NCBI GenBank assembly: GCA_018242365.1
Contig: JAFECB010000017.1
Span: 490,540 to 554,539, forward strand
Origin: Pseudomonadota bacterium
GTDB lineage: Bacteria; Pseudomonadota; Gammaproteobacteria; Xanthomonadales; Xanthomonadaceae
Reading direction: 5' to 3'
DNA length: 64,000 bases
The position numbers were made by a program, and so were the translations under genes. The first letter of the stretch is position 1; every line of letters starts with the position of its first letter. Shown piece by piece: positions 39,386-48,630 of this stretch. Below the pieces are notes generated by a model. It was not told the DNA's origin. It searched no databases and saw only the letters and a list, made by a program, of their open reading frames with translations.

Positions 39386-41035
39386 TCACTTCGCGGCCAC
39401 CGGAACCAGCCGCAGGTCCTGGAAATCGAAACTGAAATCGGTCAACGGCGACACCGGCTCCATCCGCAGCTCGCGGATCTTGCCGTCGGGATCGAGTGCG
39501 AAATTGATGAAAGCATCGGCATTCAGGCTGCGGTCGCGCCAGCGCACGATGAAGGTATCGTGCTGCCAGTGGCTGACGTCACCCAGCAGCTGCGCGGTCT
39601 TGCTGAATTGCAGTTCCAGACCCTTGGCGCCTTGGCGGATGACCACATCGCCGTACCACGGATCCCGATAAGTGCCGGCGTAGCGTGCCAGCGGCAGCGA
39701 GGGCTTGCTGTTGGCATCGCGTGCGGCGAGGTGCTTCGCCCAACTGTCATCGGCATTGCCCTGCGCCTTGGCCACCGCTTCGGCATAGCCCGCCAGCCAG
39801 TCGTGGCCGGTATTGCCGAGCATCATGTCGAGGGCCTCATAGGTGATCGCATTGAAGGCCGCGCCGGATTCGGCGCTGGTGAGCACCACCACGCCGAAAT
39901 GCTTGCCCGGCAGCAGGGTCACCCGCGACACCTGTCCCGGCCAGCCGCCGGTGTGCCAGACCATCCGGTTGCCGAGGTAATCCGACAGGTTCCAGCCCTG
40001 CCCGTAGCCATAGAAATTGGGGGTGGCGGCGGCCAGCGCGGGGATCGACGATGGCCGCACCGGAATAGGTGTCAGCATCGTCCACATCTCGCGCTGGCGC
40101 TGCTCGGAAAACAATCGCCTGGCGTTGTCGCCGGTGCCTGCATAGACGCCGCCCGCCAATTGCGCGTTCATCCACTTGGCCATGTCGTGGACGCTGGAAT
40201 AGATGCCGCCGGCACCGGAGACATTGCGCCAACTGGTCACACCGACCGGACGCAGGTCCTTGAAGTCGTACAGTGCATTGCCGACCGCGACGTTGTCACC
40301 GGGCTTCAGGTCATCGCTGTTGAAGCGGGTCTCGCTCATCCCCAGCGGATTCCAGATCCGGGTCTGCAGGAAATGTTCATACGACATCCCGGAGGCCTGT
40401 TCGATCACCAATTGGGCGACGCCGAACAGGATGTTGTCGTAGGCATACTGCTCGCGGAAGCCGCCGGTCAGCGGCACGTCCTTGAGTCGCTCGGCCACTT
40501 CGCGGGTGGAATAGGTGGTGGTCGGCCAATACAGCAGGTCGCCGGCGCCGAGGCTCAGGCCGGAACGATGTGCCAGCAGGTCGCGCACGCGCATTTCGTG
40601 GGTGACGTAGGGATCGCTCATGCGGAACCACGGCAGATGGTCGATCACCCGATCCGTGGTCTTCAACTTGCCGTCGTCCTGCAGCATGTTGAGCGAGGCT
40701 GAGGTGAACGCCTTGGTATTGGAGGCGATCGCGAACAGGGTATGGGCATCGACCAAGGCCGGCTTGCCCAGCTCGCGTACGCCGTAACCGCGCTCCATCA
40801 CCACCTTGCCGTCGGCGACGATGGCCACCGCCACACCGGGCACATTGAATTGCTTCTGCACGCGGGCGACATAGGCATCGAACTGTGCCAGCCGTGCTGC
40901 ATCCGGCATCTGCGCCGACAGTGGCGCCATGCTGTCGTTGATGCGAACCGGCGGTGACTGCTGCGCCGACGAGGGCATGGGCGCAAGCGCCGCAATCGAA
41001 AGTGCCAGGGCGAAACTGAGGCAGGTGGTGCGCAT
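39386..41035 (-). CDS. Secreted serine hydrolase, class C beta-lactamase fold
   Basis: The 549-residue protein has a signal peptide (LSFALALSIAALAPMPSSAQ) and a serine beta-lactamase/AmpC-like domain. The motifs are Ser105-x-x-Lys108 in IASNTKAF, Tyr199-Asp-Asn in QYAYDNILF, and HTGGWPGQ as the KTG equivalent. The C-terminal 100 residues form a DUF3471-like lipocalin-type domain (GTYRDPWYGDVVIRQG). Such proteins are usually D-amino-acid esterases or peptidases rather than resistance enzymes; the substrate is unknown. Confidence 0.9.
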   Translation of the reverse strand: MRTTCLSFALALSIAALAPMPSSAQQSPPVRINDSMAPLSAQMPDAARLAQFDAYVARVQKQFNVPGVAVAIVADGKVVMERGYGVRELGKPALVDAHTLFAIASNTKAFTSASLNMLQDDGKLKTTDRVIDHLPWFRMSDPYVTHEMRVRDLLAHRSGLSLGAGDLLYWPTTTYSTREVAERLKDVPLTGGFREQYAYDNILFGVAQLVIEQASGMSYEHFLQTRIWNPLGMSETRFNSDDLKPGDNVAVGNALYDFKDLRPVGVTSWRNVSGAGGIYSSVHDMAKWMNAQLAGGVYAGTGDNARRLFSEQRQREMWTMLTPIPVRPSSIPALAAATPNFYGYGQGWNLSDYLGNRMVWHTGGWPGQVSRVTLLPGKHFGVVVLTSAESGAAFNAITYEALDMMLGNTGHDWLAGYAEAVAKAQGNADDSWAKHLAARDANSKPSLPLARYAGTYRDPWYGDVVIRQGAKGLELQFSKTAQLLGDVSHWQHDTFIVRWRDRSLNADAFINFALDPDGKIRELRMEPVSPLTDFSFDFQDLRLVPVAAK

Positions 41036-41157
41036 GGGGGCTCCGTCGATCCGGGAAGGCCCGAGTATGCCGCCAACCCGCGCCCAAGCGCAGGGCCAAC
41101 GGTCATGGCCGCACCGCGCGGGTGTCCAGACGCTTCCGGACGCCGGATAATGCGGGC

Positions 41158-42117
41158 ATGTCGAATCCGGCCACCACCCGCGCGCTCTGGCAGATCCACT
41201 TCTGCGTCCTGCTGTGGGGATTCACCGCGATCCTCGGCAAGCTCATCACCTTGCCGGCACTGCCGCTGGTGTGGTGGCGGATGCTGATGGTGACGGCGAC
41301 GCTGGCCCTGCTGCCGCGGGTCTGGCGCGGCCTGTTGGCGATGCCGACGCGTACGCGTCTGGCGTACGCGGGTATCGGCATGCTGGTCGCCCTGCACTGG
41401 CTCACCTTCTACGGCGCGATCAAGCTCGCCAACGCTTCGGTGGCTGCCACCTGCATGGCCTTCGCCACCCCGATGACCGCGATGATCGAGCCGCTGCTCA
41501 CCGGTCAGCGGTTCCGCCCAGGCGATCTCGCGCTCGGCCTGTTGTCCCTGCCAGGCATCTGGCTGGTGGTGGGCGGCGTGCCGGCAGGCATGCATGCCGG
41601 CATCCTTGTCGGCGTGGTGTCCGCATTCTTCGTGGCGACCTTCGGCTCGCTCAACAAACGCATGGTCGATGGCGGTGACCCGCTGACCGTCACCGCGCTG
41701 GAGCTGGGCACCGGCACCCTGCTGCTGACCCTGCTGGCACCGCTGATGCCACACGTCATGCCCGCCTTCGCCGGTTCACTGCTCACCCTGCCCGCCGGCC
41801 ACGACATCCTGTGGCTGCTGGTGCTCGCATTGGTCTGCACGCTGTTGCCCTACGCCATGTATCTGGTCGCGCTGCGCCACCTGTCGGCCTTTACCGCGCA
41901 ATTGTCGGTCAACCTCGAACCCATCTACGCGATCGCACTGGCCGCGCTGTTGTTCAACGAGCAGCAGGAATTGCACGGACGCTTCTACCTCGGAGTCGCG
42001 ATCATCCTCGCCGTGGTCTTCGCCCAGGGCATGCTGGCCGCCCGCCGCAAGCCCGGCCCGGCCGCCGAACACGTGGAAATGCTGGGCATGAGCGAATCGA
42101 AGCAGGTGGTCGATTGA
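41158..42117 (+). CDS. EamA/DMT family transporter
   Basis: This 319-residue protein has ten predicted transmembrane helices in two EamA repeats (first begins near FCVLLWGFTAILGKLI, second near GVVSAFFVATFGSLNKRM). DMT transporters export metabolites such as amino acids or nucleosides; the substrate cannot be assigned. The ATG at 41158 is preferred over 41122 because the first helix then starts within 15 residues. It is divergent from the beta-lactamase-like gene. Confidence 0.88.
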   Translation: MSNPATTRALWQIHFCVLLWGFTAILGKLITLPALPLVWWRMLMVTATLALLPRVWRGLLAMPTRTRLAYAGIGMLVALHWLTFYGAIKLANASVAATCMAFATPMTAMIEPLLTGQRFRPGDLALGLLSLPGIWLVVGGVPAGMHAGILVGVVSAFFVATFGSLNKRMVDGGDPLTVTALELGTGTLLLTLLAPLMPHVMPAFAGSLLTLPAGHDILWLLVLALVCTLLPYAMYLVALRHLSAFTAQLSVNLEPIYAIALAALLFNEQQELHGRFYLGVAIILAVVFAQGMLAARRKPGPAAEHVEMLGMSESKQVVD

Positions 42118-42179
42118 TCGGCGCCACATGAATCGGCGCCGCAGTCGCGCCAACGCCCGTGTCATGGCAGGCTAGGCAG

Positions 42180-43793
42180 ATGTACCTTGCCTATTACGGC
42201 CTGCGCGAGCCGCCGTTCTCGATCACCCCGGACCCGCGTTTCGTCTTCCTGAGCGAACGCCACCGGGATGCCTTGGCGCACCTGCTGTTCGGGATCGACA
42301 AGGGCGGTGGCGGCGGCTTTGTCCAGCTCACCGGCGAAGTCGGCACCGGCAAGACGACTCTCAGCCGGCTGTTGCTCGAACAGCTCCCCGAGAATGCCCG
42401 CATCGCCTTGGTGCTGAATCCGCGCCAGAATGCGATCGAACTGCTGGAGACGGTGTGCGAAGAGCTGCGCATCGACATCGACGGCAAGCGTGGCAGTGCC
42501 AAGGCGCTGATCGACGCACTCAACAGCTACCTGCTTGACGCCTACGCGCAGGGCCTGCGGGTGGTGGTGCTGATCGACGAAGCGCAGAGCCTGCCGGCCG
42601 ACACTCTGGAACAGGTGCGCCTGCTCACCAACCTGGAAACCCATAACCAGAAACTGCTGCAGATCCTGCTGCTGGGCCAGCCCGAACTACGCGACCTGCT
42701 GGCTCGGCCGGATTTGCGCCAGTTGGCACAACGCATCACCGCACGCTTCCACCTGAGCCCGCTCGACGAGCGCGAAACCGCGGCCTACCTGCGCCACCGC
42801 TGGCGGATCGCCGGTGGCTCGCGCTTCCCGTTCAACGCCAAGGCGGTGCGGCGCGTGCACGCGCGTTCCGGCGGCGTGCCACGGCTGATCAATGTGATCG
42901 CGGAACGCGCCCTGTTGGCGGGCTATGCACGCGATGCGGTCAGCATCGATGCCCGCCTGGTGGATGCGGCGGCACGCGAGGTCCTGCCTCCCAGCCATCC
43001 GCGACGCCCGCATCCTGGGCTTGCGATTGCGGCTGGCGTCGGCGTGGCCGTCCTGGTTGCGGGCGCTTGGTGGTGGCATCCGTGGTCCACGGCGACGCCG
43101 GTCGCCCCGGCTGCACCCGCACTGGTCGCAACACCAAACCACGGCACAACGACCGCAACACGACCACGCGTTGAACGCATCGATCCAGCCACGTTCGCGG
43201 GTCTGCTCGACAGCGCCGGTGCCACCCCGGTGGCGGGCTGGCAGCAATTGCTGCAGCAATGGTCGCTGCCCGGTGACGCGATCACTCTCGCGCAGGATGG
43301 TGGTTGCACGCCGACAAATGGGCACCCCGAACTGCACTGCGTGCAAGGCAGCACCCGCCTCGACACCTTGCTGGCGCTGGATCGTCCGGTCCTGCTGCCG
43401 CTGCACGCTGGCGCTGCGGATGCCTGGGTGCTGCTGCTGGGCGCAGACACGCGTGCCGCACGCCTGCGTATCGGCACGCATACGGTCGATGTCGATCGCA
43501 CCGCATTGCAGGCACATTGGGATGGCCGTTACGCCGGCCTGTGGCGCGGCCCGGACGCCCTTTCGCAAACACCGATGCCGGGCAGCAGCGGCCCTGCGGT
43601 CGACTGGCTCTGGCAACGGCTCGCGTCGCCGCCGCCCGCCGCCGGCACGCCCTACAACGCCAGCCTGCGCAACGCCGTGCGCGAGCTGCAGGGTGCACGC
43701 GGCCTGCCCACCGATGGCATCGCCGGTTCGCTGACCCTGATGGCACTGGCCAATGACCTGCCCGGACCGCGCTTGCTGCGGGTGCTGGAGTAA
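42180..43793 (+). CDS. exeA: ExeA/GspA-like AAA ATPase
   Basis: The 537-residue protein has an N-terminal AAA domain with MYLAYYGLREPPFSITPDP, Walker A TGEVGTGKTT (51-60), Walker B VVLIDEAQSL with Asp133-Glu134, and an Arg-finger region. A single transmembrane helix follows near residue 285 (GVGVAVLVAGAWWW), then a periplasmic region with peptidoglycan-binding-like repeats (ELQGARGLPTDGIAG). GspA binds peptidoglycan and, with GspB, helps insert the type II secretin. The ATG at 42180 starts at the conserved family position. gspB follows after six bases. Confidence 0.9.
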   Translation: MYLAYYGLREPPFSITPDPRFVFLSERHRDALAHLLFGIDKGGGGGFVQLTGEVGTGKTTLSRLLLEQLPENARIALVLNPRQNAIELLETVCEELRIDIDGKRGSAKALIDALNSYLLDAYAQGLRVVVLIDEAQSLPADTLEQVRLLTNLETHNQKLLQILLLGQPELRDLLARPDLRQLAQRITARFHLSPLDERETAAYLRHRWRIAGGSRFPFNAKAVRRVHARSGGVPRLINVIAERALLAGYARDAVSIDARLVDAAAREVLPPSHPRRPHPGLAIAAGVGVAVLVAGAWWWHPWSTATPVAPAAPALVATPNHGTTTATRPRVERIDPATFAGLLDSAGATPVAGWQQLLQQWSLPGDAITLAQDGGCTPTNGHPELHCVQGSTRLDTLLALDRPVLLPLHAGAADAWVLLLGADTRAARLRIGTHTVDVDRTALQAHWDGRYAGLWRGPDALSQTPMPGSSGPAVDWLWQRLASPPPAAGTPYNASLRNAVRELQGARGLPTDGIAGSLTLMALANDLPGPRLLRVLE

Positions 43794-43799
43794 TACGCG

Positions 43800-44552
43800 A
43801 TGTCGCTGATCCTCGAAGCCCTGCGCAAGTCCGAAGCCGAGCGCCAGCGCGACGGCACCCCCAATGTGGCGATGGAATTGCCGCCAGTGCCCGCGCGTGG
43901 CAACGGCGCGACGCCCGGCTGGGTCTGGCCGACCCTGCTGGTCGTCGTGATCGGTGCGGTCCTCGTCGCTTGGCTGGGCATGCGCGCAGGCAAGCGCGAC
44001 AACGCGGCGAATCACGCAGCCGCCGCAACGACCCCTGAACCTCCGCCAGCACCCGCTCCATTGACGCCAGCCCCTACACCACAGGGTGCCGTCCTGTCTG
44101 CGCCTACGCCGACGCCGAGCGTGCCTGCACCTGCGCCGATCCCGCCCACGCCCACGACACTCGAAACAACAAGCAAGCCGTCCAGCAGCCCGATGCTGGC
44201 GACCGACACCGGCCTGCCAGCGCCCCCGGTGGCCGCACCACCACCGCCCCGGCCTGCTCTCGCGGCACCTGCGTCCCCCGCTGCGCCGGTGCCCCCGCCT
44301 GTCCGTCCAGCCGCAGCGCCCGCGGCCGTTGACGCGACGGAAGACGCACCACCAATCGCCGCCACCGGCCTGCCCGCAGTCAAGCTGAGCATGCACATGT
44401 GGGACGCCGATCCAGCCAAGCGTTTCGTCATCATCGACGGCCAGCGCATGGGCGAAGGCGACCGCAGCGGCGGCCTCGCGGTCATTGCCATCCGTCGCGA
44501 CGGCGTCATCGTCGAACGCAATGGCCTGCGCGCGAAAGTGCCGTTGCCTTGA
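43800..44552 (+). CDS. gspB: GspB-like general secretion protein B
   Basis: The 250-residue protein starts with MSLILEALRKSEAERQRG-like cytoplasmic sequence, characteristic of GspB/ExeB, then one transmembrane helix (LLVVVIGAVLVAWLGM), a long Pro/Ala-rich periplasmic linker and a compact C-terminal domain (VKLSMHMWDADPAKRFVIIDGQRMGEGD). It forms the GspAB complex with the upstream protein. No other type II secretion genes are visible, so the secretin would be encoded elsewhere. Confidence 0.88.
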   Translation: MSLILEALRKSEAERQRDGTPNVAMELPPVPARGNGATPGWVWPTLLVVVIGAVLVAWLGMRAGKRDNAANHAAAATTPEPPPAPAPLTPAPTPQGAVLSAPTPTPSVPAPAPIPPTPTTLETTSKPSSSPMLATDTGLPAPPVAAPPPPRPALAAPASPAAPVPPPVRPAAAPAAVDATEDAPPIAATGLPAVKLSMHMWDADPAKRFVIIDGQRMGEGDRSGGLAVIAIRRDGVIVERNGLRAKVPLP

Positions 44553-44583
44553 GGCCTTGGGCTCTCCCATCGAACACACCACC

Positions 44584-44805
44584 ATGGCCATCCTCGACTT
44601 CGAACTCGAACGCGACTTCGTCGAACTCAACCAGTTGTTGAAATTGACCGGCCTGTGCGATTCCGGCGGTGCCGGCAAGCAGCTGGTCGCAAGTGGTGAA
44701 GTGCGAGTGGATGGCAGGGTGGAGCTGCGCAAGACCGCCAAGATCCGCGCCGGGCAAACGGTACAGCTGGGCGATTGCGAGATCCGGGCGCACGCCGTCA
44801 GGTGA
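44584..44805 (+). CDS. Small S4-domain RNA-binding protein (YbcJ-like)
   Basis: The 73-residue protein is almost entirely an S4 domain: FVELNQLLKLTGLCDSGGAGKQLVASGEVRVDGRVELRKTAKIRAGQTVQL. YbcJ proteins associate with ribosome maturation, but the function is poorly defined. The ATG at 44584 starts 31 bases after the gspB stop and probably belongs to the same transcript. Confidence 0.88.
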   Translation: MAILDFELERDFVELNQLLKLTGLCDSGGAGKQLVASGEVRVDGRVELRKTAKIRAGQTVQLGDCEIRAHAVR

Positions 44806-44887
44806 AATTTTCCGGGTGGGCTGTGAGATTCCGCCCGTTGCCGCGAATCATGGTTTCGAGTGGCGCATCCTGCGCATCGGAACCTCC

Positions 44888-45418
44888 ATGGACGCCAGCG
44901 TCGGAACCTTGCCTGACATGACCTCCCGCGACGACCGCGACACGTTCAGTGTGCTGCTGCAACAGCATCGCGGCATCGTGTTCAAGGTGGCCGCCAGCTA
45001 CGCCTGGCAGGCCGAGGACCGCGACGACCTCGCCCAGGAAATCACCACCCACCTGTGGTTGGCCTGGCCGAAGTACGACCCGGCGCGCCGCTTCAGCACC
45101 TGGATGTATCGGGTGGCGTTGAACGTGGCGATCAGCCACGTGCGCCTGCAGTCCGTGCGCCGCCAGCACGCGATGGTGCCACTCGATCAGGACCTCCACG
45201 ACATCGCCGACCCGGACACGAATACGCACGAACACGCGCAACAACTGCACCTGCTGCAGCAGTTCATTCATCGCCAACCCGCACTGGATCGCGCCCTGTT
45301 GCTGCTCTACCTGGACGAGCGACCGCAGCGCGAGATCGCCGACATCCTCGGCATCACCGAAGCCAATGTCTCCACCCGCATCGGACGCCTGAAACAACGC
45401 CTCCGCAACGAACTCTGA
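44888..45418 (+). CDS. ECF-type RNA polymerase sigma factor
   Basis: This 176-residue protein has sigma region 2 (IVFKVAASYAWQAEDRDDLAQEITTHLWLAWPKYDP, then FSTWMYRVALNVAI) and region 4 (LLYLDERPQREIADILGITEANVSTRIGRLKQRLR). There is no region 1 or 3, so it is an ECF sigma factor. The ATG at 44888 has GGAAC nearby; the ATG at 44918 is also possible. The next gene encodes a membrane protein that may control it, though it lacks a known anti-sigma fold. Confidence 0.92.
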   Translation: MDASVGTLPDMTSRDDRDTFSVLLQQHRGIVFKVAASYAWQAEDRDDLAQEITTHLWLAWPKYDPARRFSTWMYRVALNVAISHVRLQSVRRQHAMVPLDQDLHDIADPDTNTHEHAQQLHLLQQFIHRQPALDRALLLLYLDERPQREIADILGITEANVSTRIGRLKQRLRNEL

Positions 45419-45441
45419 GCCTTCAGCAGATGGACATCCCC

Positions 45442-46089
45442 ATGGAACTCGACGACTTCAAATCCGCCTGGCAATCCCTCGACGCGCGCCTGGCACGCCA
45501 GGAACAGCTGCAACTGGCATGGCTGCGTGACCGCAAGACCCATCAAGCGCGTCGCAATCTGCGCTGGCTGCACGTCGGCATGCTCCTGCAGATGCTGCTC
45601 GGGCTGGGCCTCATCCTGCTCGGTGTCGGTTGCTGGACGCACAACCTGCACACGCCCGGCCTGCTCGCCACCGGTATCGCCCTGCACGCCTTCGGCGTCC
45701 TGCATATCGTGTTCGGGGGTCTGGTCACCGGGCTGGCAGCCGGGCTGGACTACAGCGCGCCGGTCCTGCGCATCCAGAAACGGCTGCGCCTGCTGCTGCG
45801 GGTGCAGACGCTGAACTCCAACCTGTGCGGTGCGCCGTGGTGGGTGTTGTGGGTGCTGGTGGTGATCGGATTCGCCGGCCTGTCGCCCACCCATGTCACC
45901 GGCCCCACGCCGCTGTGGATCTGGATCAGCCTCGGCATCGGCATCCTCGGTACGGTGGCCACTTGGCTTTGGGCCGCCAAGGCCGCACGCAAGCCGGACA
46001 GCCTGTACGCCCGGCTCGACGACGGCACCGACGGCATCCGTCGCAGCCTGCGCTTGTTCGACGAGATCGACATGGTCGAACACGACTGA
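45442..46089 (+). CDS. Membrane protein, probable partner of the ECF sigma factor
   Basis: The 215-residue protein starts with a short cytoplasmic region (MELDDFKSAWQSLDARLARQ), then about four hydrophobic helices (LLLGLGLILLGVGCWTH, GIALHAFGVLHIVFGGLV, WVLWVLVVIGFAGLS, WIWISLGIGILGTVATWLWAA), and ends with a charged tail. It begins 23 bases after the sigma gene, consistent with cotranscription and regulation. I see no zinc-binding anti-sigma motif. ATG at 45430 would add four residues. Confidence 0.7.
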   Translation: MELDDFKSAWQSLDARLARQEQLQLAWLRDRKTHQARRNLRWLHVGMLLQMLLGLGLILLGVGCWTHNLHTPGLLATGIALHAFGVLHIVFGGLVTGLAAGLDYSAPVLRIQKRLRLLLRVQTLNSNLCGAPWWVLWVLVVIGFAGLSPTHVTGPTPLWIWISLGIGILGTVATWLWAAKAARKPDSLYARLDDGTDGIRRSLRLFDEIDMVEHD

Positions 46090-46251
46090 ACGACTGTGTC
46101 CTCGCCCCTCTGATATCAGCACCCGCATCCGGCAAGACATGTCGGATGCAGGTGCATCCGCCTTCCCGCAGAATCGTCCTTGCCCGGCAATGCGTCCCGA
46201 TGCAGGATCGTGGTTGAGATTGGCGGCCTTCGAGGGAAACGAGGAAACGCA

Positions 46252-46803
46252 ATGGGGATCGTTGTCGGCATCGTTGCAATCACTTTCGCGATCTGGTCGA
46301 CGCTCGCCTTCAATCGCCTGATCCGCCTGCGCAACCAGTTCCGCACCGCCTGGGCCGATATCGATGTGCAGTTGCAGCGCAGGCATGACCTGGTGCCGCA
46401 GCTGGTGGAGGCGGTGAAAGGTTATGCCGCGCACGAGCGCGCAACACTTGAAGCGGTCACCGAATTGCGAACCCGGGCCCAAGCCGCCCACGGTGTGCAG
46501 TCGCAAGGCCAGGCCGAGAGCCAGCTCGAACAGGCGCTTTCAAGGCTGATCGCGCTCAAGGAGGCCTACCCCGAGCTGAAAGCCAGCGGCAATTTCCAGC
46601 AGCTGTCGTCTGGATTGGTGAGCGTCGAGGACCACCTGCAATTCGCAAGGCGTTTCTACAACGGCGCGGTGCGTGACTACAACGACGCCATCCAGCGCTT
46701 CCCCGACCTGCTCATCGCCCGCGGCTTCGGGTTCCGGGATTCCGAATTCTTCCAGGCCGAGTCCGGCAGCCAGATAGCGCCCACCGTGGAGTTGCGCCGA
46801 TGA
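46252..46803 (+). CDS. lemA: LemA family protein
   Basis: The 183-residue protein has an N-terminal transmembrane helix (VVGIVAITFAIWSTLAF) and the LemA helical domain with NRLIRLRNQFRTAWADIDVQLQRRHDLVPQLVEAVKGY and the C-terminal PDLLIARGFGFRDSEFF region. The ATG at 46252 has GAGGAAAC upstream. The stop overlaps the next gene's start by four bases (ATGA). LemA/DUF2207 pairs are widespread envelope proteins of unknown role. Confidence 0.93.
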   Translation: MGIVVGIVAITFAIWSTLAFNRLIRLRNQFRTAWADIDVQLQRRHDLVPQLVEAVKGYAAHERATLEAVTELRTRAQAAHGVQSQGQAESQLEQALSRLIALKEAYPELKASGNFQQLSSGLVSVEDHLQFARRFYNGAVRDYNDAIQRFPDLLIARGFGFRDSEFFQAESGSQIAPTVELRR

Positions 46804-48626
46804 AACGCTACGTTGCCCTGTTGCTGTTTTGTTTCGTTTCCTTGCTGCCGACGCGTGCATTCGCGCAAGCACAACACGACAAGCCGGCCGTCAGCGTCGA
46901 CCTCAGCGACGTCAAGGATCCGCAGGAACTCCAGCGTCGCATCGCAGCCTTGGCCGATGCCGGTGCGGAGCGCATCCTCGCCTACGACATCGACGTCAAG
47001 GTCAATGCCGACAACAGCCTCGACGTCACCGAAACCATCCGTGTCCATGCGGCCGGCATCCAGATTAGGCGCGGCATCTATCGCGATTTTCCGACCCGTT
47101 ATCGGGACCGCTATGGCAACGCCATGGTGGTTGATTTCACGGTCGAGAGCCTGAGCCGCGACGGCAAGCCGGAGCCGTGGTTCATCGAGCACAAGTCCAA
47201 CGGCGAGCGCGTCAATTTCGGCAATGATGCCTTCCTGCAGGTGCCCGCCGACTACACCTACACCCTGCGATATCGCACCAATCGGCAGATCGGCTTCTTC
47301 GCCGACCATGATGAGCTGTACTGGAACGCCATCGGCACCGGCTGGGATTTCGTCATCGAACATGCCAGCGTCACCGTCCACCTGCCGCAGCCGGTCGCGA
47401 TCTCCGCGATGCATGCCGACGGCTTTACCGGCAGTCAGGGCGAACGGGAGAAAGATTTCGTCGCCAGCCTGCCGGCCGCAGGTGAAGCGCGCTGGACGCT
47501 GCGGTCGCGCCTGTATACGCGACAGGGTCTGACCATCGTCCTCACCTTCCCCAAGGGCTTGGTGGCTGCACCGACACCAGCACAGAAAGTCGAGTGGTTC
47601 CTCAAGGACAACATCCCGATCCTGATCATGCTGGCCACCCTGGCGATGATGTTCGGCTACCTGTTGCTGCGCTGGTCGCAGGTGGGTCGCGACCCGCCAC
47701 CTGGCACCATCATCGCGCGCTATGAACCACCCGGGAGCTATACCCCGGCAGCACTGCGGTTCATCCGCAAGATGAATGCAGATGGCCGCGGCTACACCGC
47801 TGATCTGCTGGCACTGGCGGTCAAGGGTCTGATCACCATCAAGAGCGAGCCGAAGCGTCCTGGCTCCGACAAGTGGACCGTCACCCGCACCAGGACTGCC
47901 GTTCCGGTCGACATTTCCGACGCCCAGCGCGCGCTGTTGAATGCCCTGTTTGCAGCCGGCAATACGCTGGAAGTATCGGAGTCCAATCGCAGCCAGTTCC
48001 TTGCTTCGCGACTGGCGCAGACGAAAGCACTGGAAGAGGCCTATGCCGGCCGCATGTTCAAGCGCAACGCCAGGCCGGTGTTCTTCTCGCTGCTGCTGGC
48101 GGTTGGCGTCTCGGTGCTGGCGTATTTCCTGTCACATGGCAATGGCGTATTCGCCCTCGTCGTGATCGATCTGCTGATGTTCGCGGTGATCATCCTGTTC
48201 GGCCTGCTGATGCCGGCGCCCAGCGCAGAAGGGCGAAAATTGCTGGACGAAATCGAGGGACTCAAGCTCTATCTGAGCGTCGCCGAAGTCGATGATCTCA
48301 AGCGCCTGCAAGCACCGGGGGAAGCGCCCATGCTCGATGGCAAACGCTATGAAGCACTGTTGCCCTACGCGGTCGCCCTTGACGTCGAAGAAGCCTGGAC
48401 GAAGAAATTCACCGCGGCCGTGGGCGAGGCCGTGGCCGCGCAAACCGCAAGCAATCTGTCCTGGTATCGCGGTACCGGCATCAACAGCCTGAGCCAGTTC
48501 AGTTCAAGTTTGAACAGCAGCTTCAATTCCTCGATCGCCTCGGCCTCGTCTCCGCCCGGCAGCAGTTCGGGTGGCGGCGGCTTCTCCGGCGGAGGGGGCG
48601 GTGGAGGTGGAGGCGGTGGGCGTTGA
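46800..48626 (+). CDS. DUF2207 membrane protein with Gly-rich tail
   Basis: This 608-residue protein has a signal peptide (YVALLLFCFVSLLPTRAFAQ) and an extracytoplasmic DUF2207 domain with the YRDFPTRYRDRYGN motif. Transmembrane helices are near residues 280 (ILIMLATLAMMFGYLLL) and around 420-475. The C terminus is Ser/Gly-rich and ends in a Gly-only run broken once by Ser and Phe (GGGGFSGGGGGGG). Such glycine tails are common in DUF2207 proteins. Start overlaps lemA, so the pair is coupled. Confidence 0.88.
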   Translation: MKRYVALLLFCFVSLLPTRAFAQAQHDKPAVSVDLSDVKDPQELQRRIAALADAGAERILAYDIDVKVNADNSLDVTETIRVHAAGIQIRRGIYRDFPTRYRDRYGNAMVVDFTVESLSRDGKPEPWFIEHKSNGERVNFGNDAFLQVPADYTYTLRYRTNRQIGFFADHDELYWNAIGTGWDFVIEHASVTVHLPQPVAISAMHADGFTGSQGEREKDFVASLPAAGEARWTLRSRLYTRQGLTIVLTFPKGLVAAPTPAQKVEWFLKDNIPILIMLATLAMMFGYLLLRWSQVGRDPPPGTIIARYEPPGSYTPAALRFIRKMNADGRGYTADLLALAVKGLITIKSEPKRPGSDKWTVTRTRTAVPVDISDAQRALLNALFAAGNTLEVSESNRSQFLASRLAQTKALEEAYAGRMFKRNARPVFFSLLLAVGVSVLAYFLSHGNGVFALVVIDLLMFAVIILFGLLMPAPSAEGRKLLDEIEGLKLYLSVAEVDDLKRLQAPGEAPMLDGKRYEALLPYAVALDVEEAWTKKFTAAVGEAVAAQTASNLSWYRGTGINSLSQFSSSLNSSFNSSIASASSPPGSSSGGGGFSGGGGGGGGGGGR

Positions 48627-48630
48627 TGGC

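Noticed and set aside
39386..41035. Beta-lactam resistance gene
   Set aside because: The fold has SxxK and YxN motifs but also a C-terminal DUF3471-like domain; such proteins are mostly esterases or peptidases, so a resistance call is not supported.
42687..44741. 684-codon minus-strand frame opposite exeA-gspB
   Set aside because: Arg/Gln/Gly-rich antisense frame without domain signatures; ExeA and GspB are clear on the plus strand.
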